DNA of 64,000 nt from Dermatobacter hominis (GCF_020715685.1 NZ_CP085840.1:3906001-3970000); one strand, 5' to 3'; numbered from the stretch's first letter, positions 18,201 to 25,443 are shown. The notes: generated by a model not told the origin, from the sequence alone. Numbers and translations: made by a program.

Positions 18201-19060
18201 GTGATCCACAGGAGGAACCAGCTCAGCTCGTGGTTCACGCTGCGGCGGTCCTCGACCTGGGTCGACAGCCGCTGCTCGTCGACGTCGACCACCCCGGTCA
18301 CCCCACCGGAGGGCGCGGGGTCGCTCGCGGCCACCACGGCGTCGCCGTCGGTGACCCGGTACCGGACGTCGCCCTCGAGCCGACCGGTGATCGCGCCGTC
18401 CACCTCGCCGGGCACGTCGGCGGTCATCACGACGCCGAGCACGATCGGCTGCCGGTCGTTCTCCGGCAGGACCCGGTAGACGGGCTTGAGCACGGCCAGG
18501 CGGGCCGACCCGTCGGGGGTGGTGTACAGCGTCCGCGCCGGCCGGCCGGACCGCAGCGCCCGGGTGGCCGCCGCGGCGAGCGGGGTGTCGGCCGGGTAGA
18601 CGGTGCCCTGCTCGATGCCCGCCAGCGCATCGGCGTCGCCCGGCGCGGCCCGGGGGCCGGCCGCCGACAGCTGGACCGTCCACTCGACGGCGGGGGCCGA
18701 CGTGTCGACCGGCGTCAGCCAGGCCACCGGGCGCGACGTCCCCGCGTCGCTCACGTCCTGCACGAGCCGCTCGAGGCCCTGCTGGGTCACCGAGCCGTCG
18801 ACGCCGATCAGGACCGACGCGCCGCTGAGCGCGACCACGAGGTCGTCCGCCACGCGCTCGACGGCGTCGCGGACGTCGCCCGCGGCGGCCCGCTGGCGGG
18901 TGGCGGCGTCGCGCTCGGCCACGCGCCACGCCACGGCGGCGGCCAGGGCGCCGGCCAGGATGACCACGAGGATCACGATCCACGTGGCGCGACGGGGCGA
19001 CGGCGAGCGGTCCGCGGGGACGGACCGCGGCATCTCGAGCGCGGGATCGGGCGATGGCAC
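15287..19060 (-). CDS. membrane-bound SpoIIE/PP2C-type phosphatase with extracytoplasmic sensor and multiple GAF-like domains
   Basis: 1257 aa. TM helix about 26-47, an extracytoplasmic sensor region about 50-275, a second TM helix about 281-299, then several GAF-like modules about 310-1020 and a C-terminal PP2C/SpoIIE phosphatase about 1025-1235 (GGDWFEG, GDIAGHG, YTDGIVERR, DDDVALVVV). Acidic residues in these blocks bind the two metals. Such phosphatases activate stress sigma factors by dephosphorylating an anti-anti-sigma protein. The adjacent sigma and anti-sigma genes support that role, though no STAS partner lies in the window. Start GTG at 19060; an alternative ATG is at 19033. A TAGCGT element sits nine bases upstream. 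Confidence 0.9.
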   Translation of the reverse strand: MPSPDPALEMPRSVPADRSPSPRRATWIVILVVILAGALAAAVAWRVAERDAATRQRAAAGDVRDAVERVADDLVVALSGASVLIGVDGSVTQQGLERLVQDVSDAGTSRPVAWLTPVDTSAPAVEWTVQLSAAGPRAAPGDADALAGIEQGTVYPADTPLAAAATRALRSGRPARTLYTTPDGSARLAVLKPVYRVLPENDRQPIVLGVVMTADVPGEVDGAITGRLEGDVRYRVTDGDAVVAASDPAPSGGVTGVVDVDEQRLSTQVEDRRSVNHELSWFLLWITAVIVVAAGVVGLRSARYDRERRRTNAMIGRTAELAQHLALAATADEVAAVISTQVPALFDAEVASFGEVDEEAGVVRLHHGPDVDPAVADRLAEIRLGDIPTLADAVSDGSIVLLQDAEDWQRELPAEVSDRLLAAGARTAAVLPLEAPGRGVVATVGIIWWRPPRFDERTTATLETVRELCEQSLARAALTDRVSARASHLAELAERLAGVDTVADTARTVTSMALGVVGAGAASVGVRDDEVDVLRVYHGDTIGGRVLEVFSELRLDAPLAFTDAVRTGAPVMFPDLEAYAARYPDTDVANRDLGLGGRAAFPLRADDRVIGAIAFAWDGAVDFDHDLVNELTTVAEITAQSVRRAQLIEEQAADAERSRAMAELAQGLAARADTADIAGFLTESVLAPLGAVYSVVGVIDGDQLVRRYSRSLVETGLTTLGQDYLSSALESRTPATDAVRDGTTVFVTNRDEGDERYPEMAPVWDALGVHAGAAVPVQDRAGRIVASISVLWDRPIVVRDEMRDTLATVAGMVGQTLERTGLVDELRRSAERNQSMADFARALANVRSIEELCRSVVAGGARPVGAVLADVALMAEDGTVLPLDGGAEVPIAAAPEDGAGRPGRDPRRECLRRREVVVTPREELAEVYGPDTARSLGALGVQLVAHLPLVAPDGTDLGVLAVGWDAAQELSTTIRAKLRTLAELCSQTLQRTRLREAEHRLVRSLQERVVRPVPATAGLRIAERYLPASAQVGMGGDWFEGIELDDHRFAVVVGDIAGHGINAVADMVELRAIIGSLLRSATPLEEVYPQVAALLQQGGSGLTATSCTAVFDTTSDALRYVSAGHLPPVLARPDGSVELLEHGRQPLLGVPSTAVTPGSAPFPPGSVLAIYTDGIVERRRESIDVSLERLAAAMGDVLGSRGETAPDVEHVADELIERCLGGRPTDDDVALVVVARVGGGGRAPTVDRSARVGVRSR

Positions 19061-19149
19061 GGCTCGCGAACGCTAACGGCCTGGGCCCGCGGCCGGAAGG
19101 GCCAGGGTGACCCGGCGAGCCCCCGCGCGGCCGGGATGCGGGTCCAAGG

Positions 19150-19175
19150 GTTTGAACGCAGGGGCGGTCGGGGTA
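19150..19175 (+). promoter_or_regulatory. SigF/SigB-type promoter of the first sigma gene
   Basis: GTTT (19150-19153), 17 bases, GGGTA (19171-19175). It matches the GTTT/GGGTA pattern read by SigB/SigF-family sigma factors, in a genome where GTTT is rare. It lies about 110 bases before the sigma gene start, suggesting autoregulation. Confidence 0.65.
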
Positions 19176-19283
19176 CGACGCGCTGGCACGGGGCACGACG
19201 GCGTGCCCCGCTGCTCGTGGAGCCGACCCAGGATCGGACCCGCGGAGGCGATGCAGACCGGCGGCGGACGGAGGCCCCTGACC

Positions 19284-20090
19284 ATGACCACGAGCGCAGC
19301 AACGGATCCGATCGGCCCGGGTGCCGGCGGGCGGGCCCGCTCGAGCGCGCTGTCGACGGACGAGGTGGCGGCACTCATCGACGAGTACCACCGCACCGGC
19401 GACCGACACCTCCGCAACCGGGTCGTGGAGGCGCACCTCCACGTGGCCGACCACCACGTGAGCCGGTTCTCCCGGTCGGTCGGCGCCGCGTCGGACGACC
19501 TCCGCCAGACGGCGCTCCTGGCGATGATCCGGGCGGTGGACCGCTTCGACACCGGCGTCGGCGTGACCTTCCGGACGTTCGCCTCCCGGACGATCGAGGG
19601 CGAGCTCAAGCGCTACCTGCGGGACCGGGCCTGGACGGTGCGCCCGCCGCGACGGGCCCAGGAGCTCCACCTCCAGGTCCGGCGCGCCTCCGAGGACCTG
19701 TCCCAGTCGCTCGGCCGTCCGCCGACGGTCCGCGAGGTCGCGACCGAGCTCGACACCGAGGTCGACAACGTGCTCGAGGCGATGGAGGCCGGCCAGGCCC
19801 GCAGCGCCACGGGACTCGAGGCCCCCGGGTCCGACGGCGAGGAGAGCTCGTCGCTCGGCCGCCTGCTCGGCGCAGTGGACCCCGCCTACACCGAGGTCGA
19901 CGAGCGGACCGTGCTGCGGGAGGCCGTCGCCACCCTCGACGAGCGCCAGCAGCTCGTGCTCCACCTCCGCTACGTCGAGGAGCTGAGCCAGCCCGAGATC
20001 GCCGAGGAGGTGGGGCTCTCCCAGTCCTACGTCTCCCGGCTCCTGCGCGGCAGCCTCGAGCAGATCCGCTCGGAGCTCGTCGCCTCCTGA
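19284..20090 (+). CDS. SigB/SigF/SigG-family stress sigma factor (copy 1)
   Basis: 268 aa from the ATG at 19284, which has GGAGG nine bases upstream; the frame is open further 5' but without a better start. Group 3 sigma-70: region 2 about 55-120 (DDLRQTALLAMIRAVDRFD, then TFRTFASRTIEGELKRYLRD), region 3 about 125-185 and region 4 with an HTH near the end (LSQPEIAEEVGLSQSYVSRLLR). This is the general-stress/sporulation sigma type controlled by partner switching. Its own GTTT-N17-GGGTA promoter suggests positive autoregulation. It is divergent from the phosphatase and convergent with the second sigma gene. Confidence 0.93.
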   Translation: MTTSAATDPIGPGAGGRARSSALSTDEVAALIDEYHRTGDRHLRNRVVEAHLHVADHHVSRFSRSVGAASDDLRQTALLAMIRAVDRFDTGVGVTFRTFASRTIEGELKRYLRDRAWTVRPPRRAQELHLQVRRASEDLSQSLGRPPTVREVATELDTEVDNVLEAMEAGQARSATGLEAPGSDGEESSSLGRLLGAVDPAYTEVDERTVLREAVATLDERQQLVLHLRYVEELSQPEIAEEVGLSQSYVSRLLRGSLEQIRSELVAS

Positions 20091-20156
20091 CGGTCGCGCC
20101 CCGAGACCCGCACCCGGCCCGTCGCCGCCGCGGCCCGCGCCGTCCGGTCGGTCCGA

Positions 20157-21005
20157 TCAGTCCGCCTCGGCCGACCGCATGCGGACGAAGCTCTGGCGCA
20201 GCAGGCGCGACACGTGCATCTGCGAGAGCCCGACCCTCGCCGCGATCTGCTCCTGGCTCAGCTGCTCGTAGAAGCGCAGGCGGATGATCTCCTGCTCCCG
20301 GGGTTCGAGCGTCGACAGCAGGCGCTCGACCTGGTCCCGGTCCTCGACGTCGCCGGTGCTCCCCGGGTGCCCGAGGGCCGCCTCGTGATCGTTCGGGGAG
20401 TCGCCGTCGGGCCGGTCGAGGCTCGCGGCCCGCCGGGCCGAGACGGCACCGATGGCCCCGACCACCTCGTCGGTCGACACACCGAGGTGGTCGGCGAGCT
20501 CGCGGACGGTGGGGGAGCGCGACAGCCGTTGCTCCATCTCCTCGGAGGCCCGCCGCACGGCGACGTGGAGGTCCTTCACCGAGCGCGGCACCCGCAGCGA
20601 CCACGTCTGGTCCCGGAAGTGGCGCTTGAGCTCGCCCTCGATCGTCCGTCCCGCGAACGTGCTGAACGCCACGCCGCGCTGGGGGTCGAAGCGGTCGAGC
20701 GCCTTCACGAGGCCGAGCAGCGCGACCTGGCGCAGGTCGCTCTCGTCCGACGAGGTCCGGTAGCGGGCGGCGAAGTGGTACGCCAGTCCCATGTGCTCCT
20801 CGACCAGGGCGTTGCGCAGCGCTCGGTCCCGGGTCCGGGCGAACTCCTCGAAGCGCTCGTCGTCGGCGCGGGCACCCTGGCCGTCCGCCGCTCCCTCCGC
20901 GTCCTGCGACGGGGTCGGGTCGGGTTCGGTCGGCGGCGACTCGGAGGCGTCGGGCGGCTCGGTCGCGTCCGGAGGCTCGGTGTGGTCCGGGGGGTCGGTG
21001 GACAT
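20157..21005 (-). CDS. SigB/SigF/SigG-family stress sigma factor (copy 2)
   Basis: 282 aa. Same architecture as copy 1: SDESDLRQVALLGLVKALDR, TFAGRTIEGELKRHFRD and a C-terminal HTH ending LSQMHVSRLLRQS. The N-terminal 45 residues are an acidic Pro/Glu/Asp-rich tail absent from copy 1. It lies 18 bases after the RsbW-like gene on the same strand, the usual anti-sigma/sigma pairing, so this sigma is the likely direct partner of that anti-sigma factor. The two sigmas are clearly related but diverged, and may answer to different signals (inference). Confidence 0.93.
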   Translation of the reverse strand: MSTDPPDHTEPPDATEPPDASESPPTEPDPTPSQDAEGAADGQGARADDERFEEFARTRDRALRNALVEEHMGLAYHFAARYRTSSDESDLRQVALLGLVKALDRFDPQRGVAFSTFAGRTIEGELKRHFRDQTWSLRVPRSVKDLHVAVRRASEEMEQRLSRSPTVRELADHLGVSTDEVVGAIGAVSARRAASLDRPDGDSPNDHEAALGHPGSTGDVEDRDQVERLLSTLEPREQEIIRLRFYEQLSQEQIAARVGLSQMHVSRLLRQSFVRMRSAEAD

Positions 21006-21023
21006 GGAGGTCGACGGTCGGCG

Positions 21024-21407
21024 CTAGACGGCGCCCAGTCGCTTGCGCACCCGGAAGGACCCGTCGCCGACGTCGTAGCTGTCCACGGTCGCGTCGAGGA
21101 TGCGGAGCGTGAGCTGGTCGGGGCTGACCCGCGAGGACGGACCGTTGCAGCGGCCGGTCACGTGGATCGTCCGCTCGTCGCTCCACAGGTGCACGACGAC
21201 CGAGCCGCCCTCGGCGGCCTCGACCATGAGGCCGACCAGCTCGTTGACCGCGACCCGGAGGTCGTCGACGTCGTCGATCACCGGATCGAGGTCGGCGGCC
21301 ATGCTCGCCGCGGCGACGCGGATGAGGGCGACGAACCGCGGCTCGGCCGGGATCTCGACGCAGACCGCGCCCGCCGGGCGCTCGGTGGTCGTGGTCTCCT
21401 CGATCAC
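21024..21407 (-). CDS. RsbW/UsfX-like anti-sigma factor (GHKL ATPase fold)
   Basis: 127 aa from the GTG at 21407, which has GGGGAGG five bases upstream. The fold signature of RsbW-type proteins is visible (EIPAEPRFVALIRVAAASMAA, then DDVDDLRVAVNELVGLMVEA). At the N-box the ATP-liganding Asn is replaced: the motif reads NELVGLMV rather than ExxxNA, as also in mycobacterial UsfX-type proteins. It may therefore bind nucleotide weakly or differ in kinase activity (inference). It precedes sigma copy 2 in an operon. It would hold the sigma factor until an anti-anti-sigma protein releases it. Confidence 0.82.
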   Translation of the reverse strand: MIEETTTTERPAGAVCVEIPAEPRFVALIRVAAASMAADLDPVIDDVDDLRVAVNELVGLMVEAAEGGSVVVHLWSDERTIHVTGRCNGPSSRVSPDQLTLRILDATVDSYDVGDGSFRVRKRLGAV

Positions 21408-21542
21408 TGGTCCTCCCCTTCGGTCATCCCCCGGGCGCACGGATCGTGCCGGCCACGTGGTCCCGGGGACGCTACCGCCAGCGGGACGTGACCACCTCGG
21501 GCGTCAGGAAGTCCCATCGTCAAGCCCATCGTGGCCCGCAGC

Positions 21543-21567
21543 TACCCCGTCGGGGCCTCCGTCAGAC
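21543..21567 (-). promoter_or_regulatory. possible SigF/SigB-type promoter of the anti-sigma/sigma operon
   Basis: Minus strand GTCT (plus 21564-21567), 16 bases, GGGTA (plus 21543-21547). One mismatch in the -35. It is about 135 bases before the anti-sigma start and faces the csbD promoter. Confidence 0.4.
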
Positions 21568-21601
21568 CTGTGCCCCGCCCCGGTGGCGCCTGGCACGTCG
21601 C

Positions 21602-21626
21602 GTTTGAGCGGCCGCCGGGTCGGGTA
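21602..21626 (+). promoter_or_regulatory. SigF/SigB-type promoter of csbD
   Basis: GTTT (21602-21605), 16 bases, GGGTA (21622-21626), about 75 bases before csbD. Both hexamers share bases beyond the core with the promoter at 19150 (GTTTGA in each). Confidence 0.7.
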
Positions 21627-21699
21627 GCGCGTTGGACGTCCGGGGCGACCGCTCCGCACACTCGGGGCCGAGGCCCCGTTCGACGATCGGAGGCACGAC

Positions 21700-21891
21700 G
21701 TGGCTGGAACGACCGATGACCTGAAGGGACGCGCCAAGGAGGCCGCTGGTGACCTCACCGGCGACCGCGACCTGCAGCGCGAGGGCAAGCTCGACCAGGC
21801 GGCGGGCACCGTCAAGGACAAGGCCGCCGACGCCAAGAACTGGGTCGAGGACAAGGTGGACGACGTGAAGGACCGCGTCCGCAAGGACTGA
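21700..21891 (+). CDS. CsbD-family stress protein
   Basis: 63 aa, highly charged, with the family pattern DDLKGRAKEAAGDLTGD followed by QREGKLDQAAGTVKDK. CsbD-like proteins are small, abundant, SigB-dependent stress proteins of unknown biochemical role. The GTG start has GGAGG six bases upstream. A GTTT-N16-GGGTA promoter upstream fits the sigma factors encoded just before it. A strong bidirectional hairpin follows. Confidence 0.92.
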   Translation: MAGTTDDLKGRAKEAAGDLTGDRDLQREGKLDQAAGTVKDKAADAKNWVEDKVDDVKDRVRKD

Positions 21892-21912
21892 CCGTCCCGA
21901 TCCGACTCTCGT

Positions 21913-21949
21913 CACGGTCGCCGTCCCAGCGCGGGGGACGGCGACCGTG
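21913..21949. terminator. bidirectional terminator between csbD and the citrate synthase
   Basis: Perfect 15-bp arms (21913-21927, 21935-21949) with a 7-base loop between convergent genes. No long T-run, as is usual for high-GC actinobacteria. Confidence 0.7.
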
Positions 21950-22006
21950 GCGCGTCCGGGCCCTGGTCGCCCGTCCGGCTCCGGTCCTGGGCGCCGAGCG
22001 CGGCCG

Positions 22007-23227
22007 TCAGCCGGCGAGCGGCGGTACGGGCCGCGGCGCGGCCGGACCGGTGTAGCGGGCCGACGGGCGGATGATCTTGGGGTCCCGGGCCTGCTCGAGC
22101 ACGTTGGCGGTCCAGCCGATGGCCCGGCTCGACGCGAACACCGGGGTGAACATCGACCGGGGCACCCCGCACAGGTCCATCACGACCCCGGCGTAGAACT
22201 CCACGTTGGTGCGCAGCTCCCGGCCCGGTCGGTGCGCCGCCAGCAGCGCCACGGCCCGGGACTCGACCCGCCGGGCGTGCGCGACCCCGGCGCTCGCCTC
22301 GTCGGAGCGGCGGCCCAGCTCGGCGGCGATCTCCCGCAGCAGCACCGATCGCGGGTCGTCGGTCCGGTAGACGGCGTGGCCGAAGCCCATGAGCCGCTCG
22401 CCCCGCTCCAGGCGCGACCGGATCGCGTCGTCGACGTCGTCATCGGAGCCGTCGGCGGGGATCGCGTCGAGCAGGTCGAGCGCGCGGCTCGGGGCGCCGC
22501 CGTGCAGCGGGCCCGATAGCGCAGCGACCGCGGCGACCACGCAGCCGGCCACGTCCGCGCCCGTGGACGCCACGACCCTCGCCGTGAACGTCGACGCGTT
22601 GAACCCGTGGTCGACCGTCGTGACCATGTAGGTCTCGAGCGCCCGGGCGGCCTCCGGGTCGGGCTCCTCGCCGGTGAGCATCCAGAGGAGGTCGGCGCCC
22701 GGCGCCAGGTCGCCGCGGGGCTCGACCGGTGGCTCGCCCAGCGCGGTGCGGTGCAGCGCGGCGACGATCGTGGGGGTCACCGCCGCGAGGCGCAGGGCGT
22801 CGTCGCGCCGGCGTGGTTCGGGGGTGTCGAGGAGGGGCCGCATGTGCTCCTCCTGGCCGACGAGCGACAGGGCGGTGCGGAGGCCGTCGAGCGTCGAGCC
22901 GGCCCCAGCGAGGTGGGGGAGGACCGAGCGCACGGCGGCCGGGAGCGAGCGGCGGGCCCGCACCTCGTGGCGGAACTCGCGGCGGCGCTCCTCGTCGGCG
23001 GGGAGCTCGCCGTCGACCATGAGGGCCCAGACGTCCTCGAGGCCGCGGGACCGGGCGAGGTCGACCGCCGAGTGGCCCCGGTAGTGGTAGAAGCCCTCGT
23101 CGCCCCGGACGTCGCCCACCTCCGTGTCGGTCACCACGACGCCGGCGAGACCTCGGGGTGCCAGGATCGGTCCGTCGGTGGCGATCGCGGTCGGGGTGGG
23201 CTCGGTCGGGGGCACGTGGGGTTCCAT
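22007..23227 (-). CDS. citrate synthase family enzyme (citrate or 2-methylcitrate synthase)
   Basis: 406 aa from the ATG at 23227, with GGGAGG upstream. Catalytic blocks are present: DHGFNASTF and GPLHGGAPS, GFGHAVYRTDDPRS with the active-site His, and NVEFYAGVVM with the acidic residue (Glu here, often Asp). It condenses acetyl-CoA or propionyl-CoA with oxaloacetate; which one is not clear. It is divergent from a second citrate-synthase-like gene with a DNA-binding domain, and the two share paired palindromic operators. A GATAAT -10 on the minus strand overlaps the nearer operator. Confidence 0.9.
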   Translation of the reverse strand: MEPHVPPTEPTPTAIATDGPILAPRGLAGVVVTDTEVGDVRGDEGFYHYRGHSAVDLARSRGLEDVWALMVDGELPADEERRREFRHEVRARRSLPAAVRSVLPHLAGAGSTLDGLRTALSLVGQEEHMRPLLDTPEPRRRDDALRLAAVTPTIVAALHRTALGEPPVEPRGDLAPGADLLWMLTGEEPDPEAARALETYMVTTVDHGFNASTFTARVVASTGADVAGCVVAAVAALSGPLHGGAPSRALDLLDAIPADGSDDDVDDAIRSRLERGERLMGFGHAVYRTDDPRSVLLREIAAELGRRSDEASAGVAHARRVESRAVALLAAHRPGRELRTNVEFYAGVVMDLCGVPRSMFTPVFASSRAIGWTANVLEQARDPKIIRPSARYTGPAAPRPVPPLAG

Positions 23228-23257
23228 GGGCGGATCGTCCTCCCGCCGGCCCAGCTG

Positions 23258-23269
23258 ATCAACGTTGAT
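23258..23269. promoter_or_regulatory. operator 1 of the divergent citrate synthase pair (ATCAACGTTGAT)
   Basis: Perfect 12-bp palindrome overlapping the end of a minus-strand GATAAT -10 (plus 23268-23273), so it covers the start site of the minus-strand gene. An identical copy lies 109 bases away. Confidence 0.75.
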
Positions 23270-23273
23270 TATC
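23268..23273 (-). promoter_or_regulatory. -10 element of the minus-strand citrate synthase
   Basis: GATAAT on the minus strand, about 40 bases before the ATG. No convincing -35 was found. Confidence 0.4.
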
Positions 23274-23366
23274 GTCAATCCCGACCGGTCGGACGACGCG
23301 GCGCCGCCCGGCCGCAGTCCGCCACGAGCAGGGCGCCCGCCGTCGCCCCCACCCCTTCCGCCGTCG

Positions 23367-23378
23367 ATCAACGTTGAT
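23367..23378. promoter_or_regulatory. operator 2 of the divergent citrate synthase pair (ATCAACGTTGAT)
   Basis: Identical palindrome, in the same orientation context: both copies are followed by TA, one variable base and CGTC. It sits between a TTCCGC -35-like site (23356-23361) and the TAGCGT -10 (23379-23384) of the plus-strand gene. Confidence 0.75.
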
Positions 23379-23384
23379 TAGCGT
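23379..23384 (+). promoter_or_regulatory. -10 element of the HTH-citrate synthase gene (leaderless type)
   Basis: TAGCGT seven bases before the GTG at 23392. A 17-base spacer to TTCCGC contains operator 2. Confidence 0.5.
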
Positions 23385-23391
23385 CGCGAGG

Positions 23392-24621
23392 GTGGCGGTG
23401 CAGCAGCGACGGATGGACGCCCACCAGGCGGCACAGCGGCTCGGCGTGAAGGTGGAGACCCTCTACGCCTACGTCAGCCGCGGGCTCATCAGCAGCGAAC
23501 GGGGGGCCGACGGCCGGAGCTCGACGTTCGCGACGGCCGACGTCGAGCGCCTCGCCCTGCGTGGTCGGCCCCGCCGGAGCTCGAGGGGCCCGGTGATCGA
23601 CGTCGCGGTGGAGACCGCGCTCACCGACATCGACGGCCGCCGCCTCCGGTACCGGGGCCAGGACGTGGTGGGGCTGTCACGCCGCTGCTCCTTCGAGCAG
23701 GTCGCGCACCTCCTGTGGGACGGCTCGGTGCCGGAGCCGGCCCCGAGCTGGGAGGCGGGCCACGTCCTCGCGCCGGCGCCGGCGACCGCGTCGATGCTCG
23801 ACCGCCTCCGCCTGGCCGTGGCGCTGGACGGATGCCGCCCGCGTCCGCCGGTCGACCTCGGGCCCGACGGCGCGGGGTCGCTGCTGGCGGCGGGCCCCGA
23901 GCTGATCGCCACGATGGTCGACGCCCTGCCCGCTCGCAGCGGCGGCGCGGTGCCGACGCTGCGCCTCCCCGACCGCCCGGGGGTGCGCGGCACCGTGGCC
24001 GCCCGGCTCGCCGTCCGGCTGACCGACCGCCGGCCGGCGCCCGCCCTCGTCGCCGCGGTCAACGCCGCGCTCGTGCTGCTGGCCGACCACGAGATGGCGG
24101 CGTCGACGCTCGCGGCCCGTGTCGCGGCCTCGGTGCGGGCCGACGCCCACGCCGTGGTGTCCGCCGGCATGGGCCCGGTCGCCGGCGCGCTGCACGGCCA
24201 GGCCTCGAGGGCGGTGCGCGCCCTGTTCGAGGATGCGGCGCGCACGAGCCCGGCCGCCGCGGTCGGGCGGTGTGCGGATCGCCCGGGACCCGTCCCCGGC
24301 GTCGGCCACGGCCTGTACCCGCACGGCGATCCGAGGGCGGTGGCCCTCCTCGACGCCGTCCGCGCCTCGGGCGGATCCGCCCGGCGCATGCGGCTGGTCG
24401 ACGAGGTGGTGGCCGAGGTCGCGGCGCAGGGGCTCGGCCGGCCCAACGTCGACATGGCGCTCGGCGCGCTGGGCCACACGTGGTCGATGCCGACCGACGC
24501 GGGCGAGGCGGTGTTCACCGTCGCCCGCTCCGCCGGGTGGCTGGCCCACGGCGCCGAGGAGTGGGCGAGGCGCCCGCTGCGGTTCCGGGCGCGCGCCCGC
24601 TACGTCGGCCCGCGCCCCTGA
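23392..24621 (+). CDS. citrate synthase-like protein with N-terminal DNA-binding domain
   Basis: 409 aa from the GTG at 23392; other starts (GTG 23398, ATG 23413) are possible. Residues about 5-60 form a MerR/excisionase-like helix-turn-helix (DAHQAAQRLGVKVETLYAYVSRGLIS). From about 70 it is a citrate synthase whose key residues look kept: DHEMAASTLAARV, GALHGQASRA, GVGHGLYPHGDPRA and NVDMALGALG. The fusion suggests either an enzyme that also regulates or a regulator that senses acyl-CoA/oxaloacetate through an old enzyme fold (inference). It faces a stand-alone citrate synthase across two identical palindromes, its obvious candidate targets. Confidence 0.85.
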   Translation: MAVQQRRMDAHQAAQRLGVKVETLYAYVSRGLISSERGADGRSSTFATADVERLALRGRPRRSSRGPVIDVAVETALTDIDGRRLRYRGQDVVGLSRRCSFEQVAHLLWDGSVPEPAPSWEAGHVLAPAPATASMLDRLRLAVALDGCRPRPPVDLGPDGAGSLLAAGPELIATMVDALPARSGGAVPTLRLPDRPGVRGTVAARLAVRLTDRRPAPALVAAVNAALVLLADHEMAASTLAARVAASVRADAHAVVSAGMGPVAGALHGQASRAVRALFEDAARTSPAAAVGRCADRPGPVPGVGHGLYPHGDPRAVALLDAVRASGGSARRMRLVDEVVAEVAAQGLGRPNVDMALGALGHTWSMPTDAGEAVFTVARSAGWLAHGAEEWARRPLRFRARARYVGPRP

Positions 24622-24664
24622 CCCAGGGGCGCGCTCGTGCCGGGGCGTGCGGGCGACCGCTGCG

Positions 24665-24985
24665 TCAGTCGGGGCGGGCGGCCTGCTGCAGGCGGTCGAG
24701 CCGTCGGTCCCAGGCGTCGCCGGTCCGACGCAGCCACTCGGCGGTGTCGCCGAGCGGGGTGACGTCGGCGCGGAATCGGACCTCGCGACCGGCGCGCTCG
24801 CCGTGCACGAGCCCGGCGCGGTCGAGCACGTCGAGGTGCTTGGCGACGGCCTGGCGGCTGATGTCGCGGCCGGCGGCGAGCTCGGTCGCGGTGATCGGGC
24901 CGTCGGCGACGACGTGCTCGAACACGGCGCGACGGGTGTCGTCGGCCAGGGCGCTGAGCACCGGACCGGGGTCGAACGCGGTCAC
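24665..24985 (-). CDS. ArsR-family (HTH_20 type) transcriptional repressor
   Basis: 106 aa from the GTG at 24985. Winged HTH of the ArsR type: ALADDTRRAVFEHVVADGPITATELAAG, then SRQAVAKHLDVLDRAGLV. No metal-binding cysteines are seen, so it belongs to the group usually coupled to an SRPBCC protein rather than to metal sensors. It is 38 bases after the SRPBCC gene on the same strand. The duplicated GCAAC-N6-GTTGC operator upstream of that gene is its likely binding site. It probably autoregulates and also controls the divergent clpP. Confidence 0.9.
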   Translation of the reverse strand: MTAFDPGPVLSALADDTRRAVFEHVVADGPITATELAAGRDISRQAVAKHLDVLDRAGLVHGERAGREVRFRADVTPLGDTAEWLRRTGDAWDRRLDRLQQAARPD

Positions 24986-25023
24986 CGTGCGGGCCTCCTC
25001 GCGGGCGGCCTCACGTCGCGCCC

Positions 25024-25443
25024 TCAGGCCGGCGCGGGCGCCGTGCTGGCGGCGGCGATCTGCAGCACCAGCAGGCACACGCTCCACTTGAGCCCGTCGA
25101 GGCCCGGGGTCGCGTCGCGGCCGATCGAGGCTGCGGCGGTCGGCACCTCGCGCACGGTCACCCGGCTGCGGTCGACGGACAGGTGCTCGACCTCGATCGC
25201 GACGTCGGACCAGGCATCGGGCTCGTCGGCGGGCCGCCAGCGCCACGTCACGCCGGACGGGCCGACGCGGAGGTCGGCGACCTCCCGGCGCACGCCATCG
25301 TCGGTCGTGACGACGGCGCCGGCGCCGCCGCCGGGCTCCCACCGGCCCAGCCAGGTCGAGAGCACGTCGGGGTCGACGAGGGCGCGCAGCGCGCCTGCGG
25401 CGTCGAGGTCGAGCTCGGCGGATCGTTGCACCACGTCGGTCAT
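25024..25443 (-). CDS. SRPBCC/AHSA1-like domain protein
   Basis: 139 aa. START-like fold of the Aha1-C type: an N-terminal beta start, the loop RALVDPDVLSTWLGRWEPGG, and a long C-terminal helix (GLDGLKWSVCLLVLQIAAAS). It is encoded with the ArsR regulator, a very common pair of unknown biochemical function. The ATG follows a TACCCT -10 by seven bases, so its mRNA is probably leaderless. The left half of the dyad operator lies upstream of this -10. Confidence 0.8.
   Translation of the reverse strand: MTDVVQRSAELDLDAAGALRALVDPDVLSTWLGRWEPGGGAGAVVTTDDGVRREVADLRVGPSGVTWRWRPADEPDAWSDVAIEVEHLSVDRSRVTVREVPTAAASIGRDATPGLDGLKWSVCLLVLQIAAASTAPAPA

Noticed and set aside
19061-19283. GTTT/GGGTA promoter for the phosphatase gene
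   Set aside because: No matching pair exists on the minus strand; the only pair here reads towards the sigma gene.
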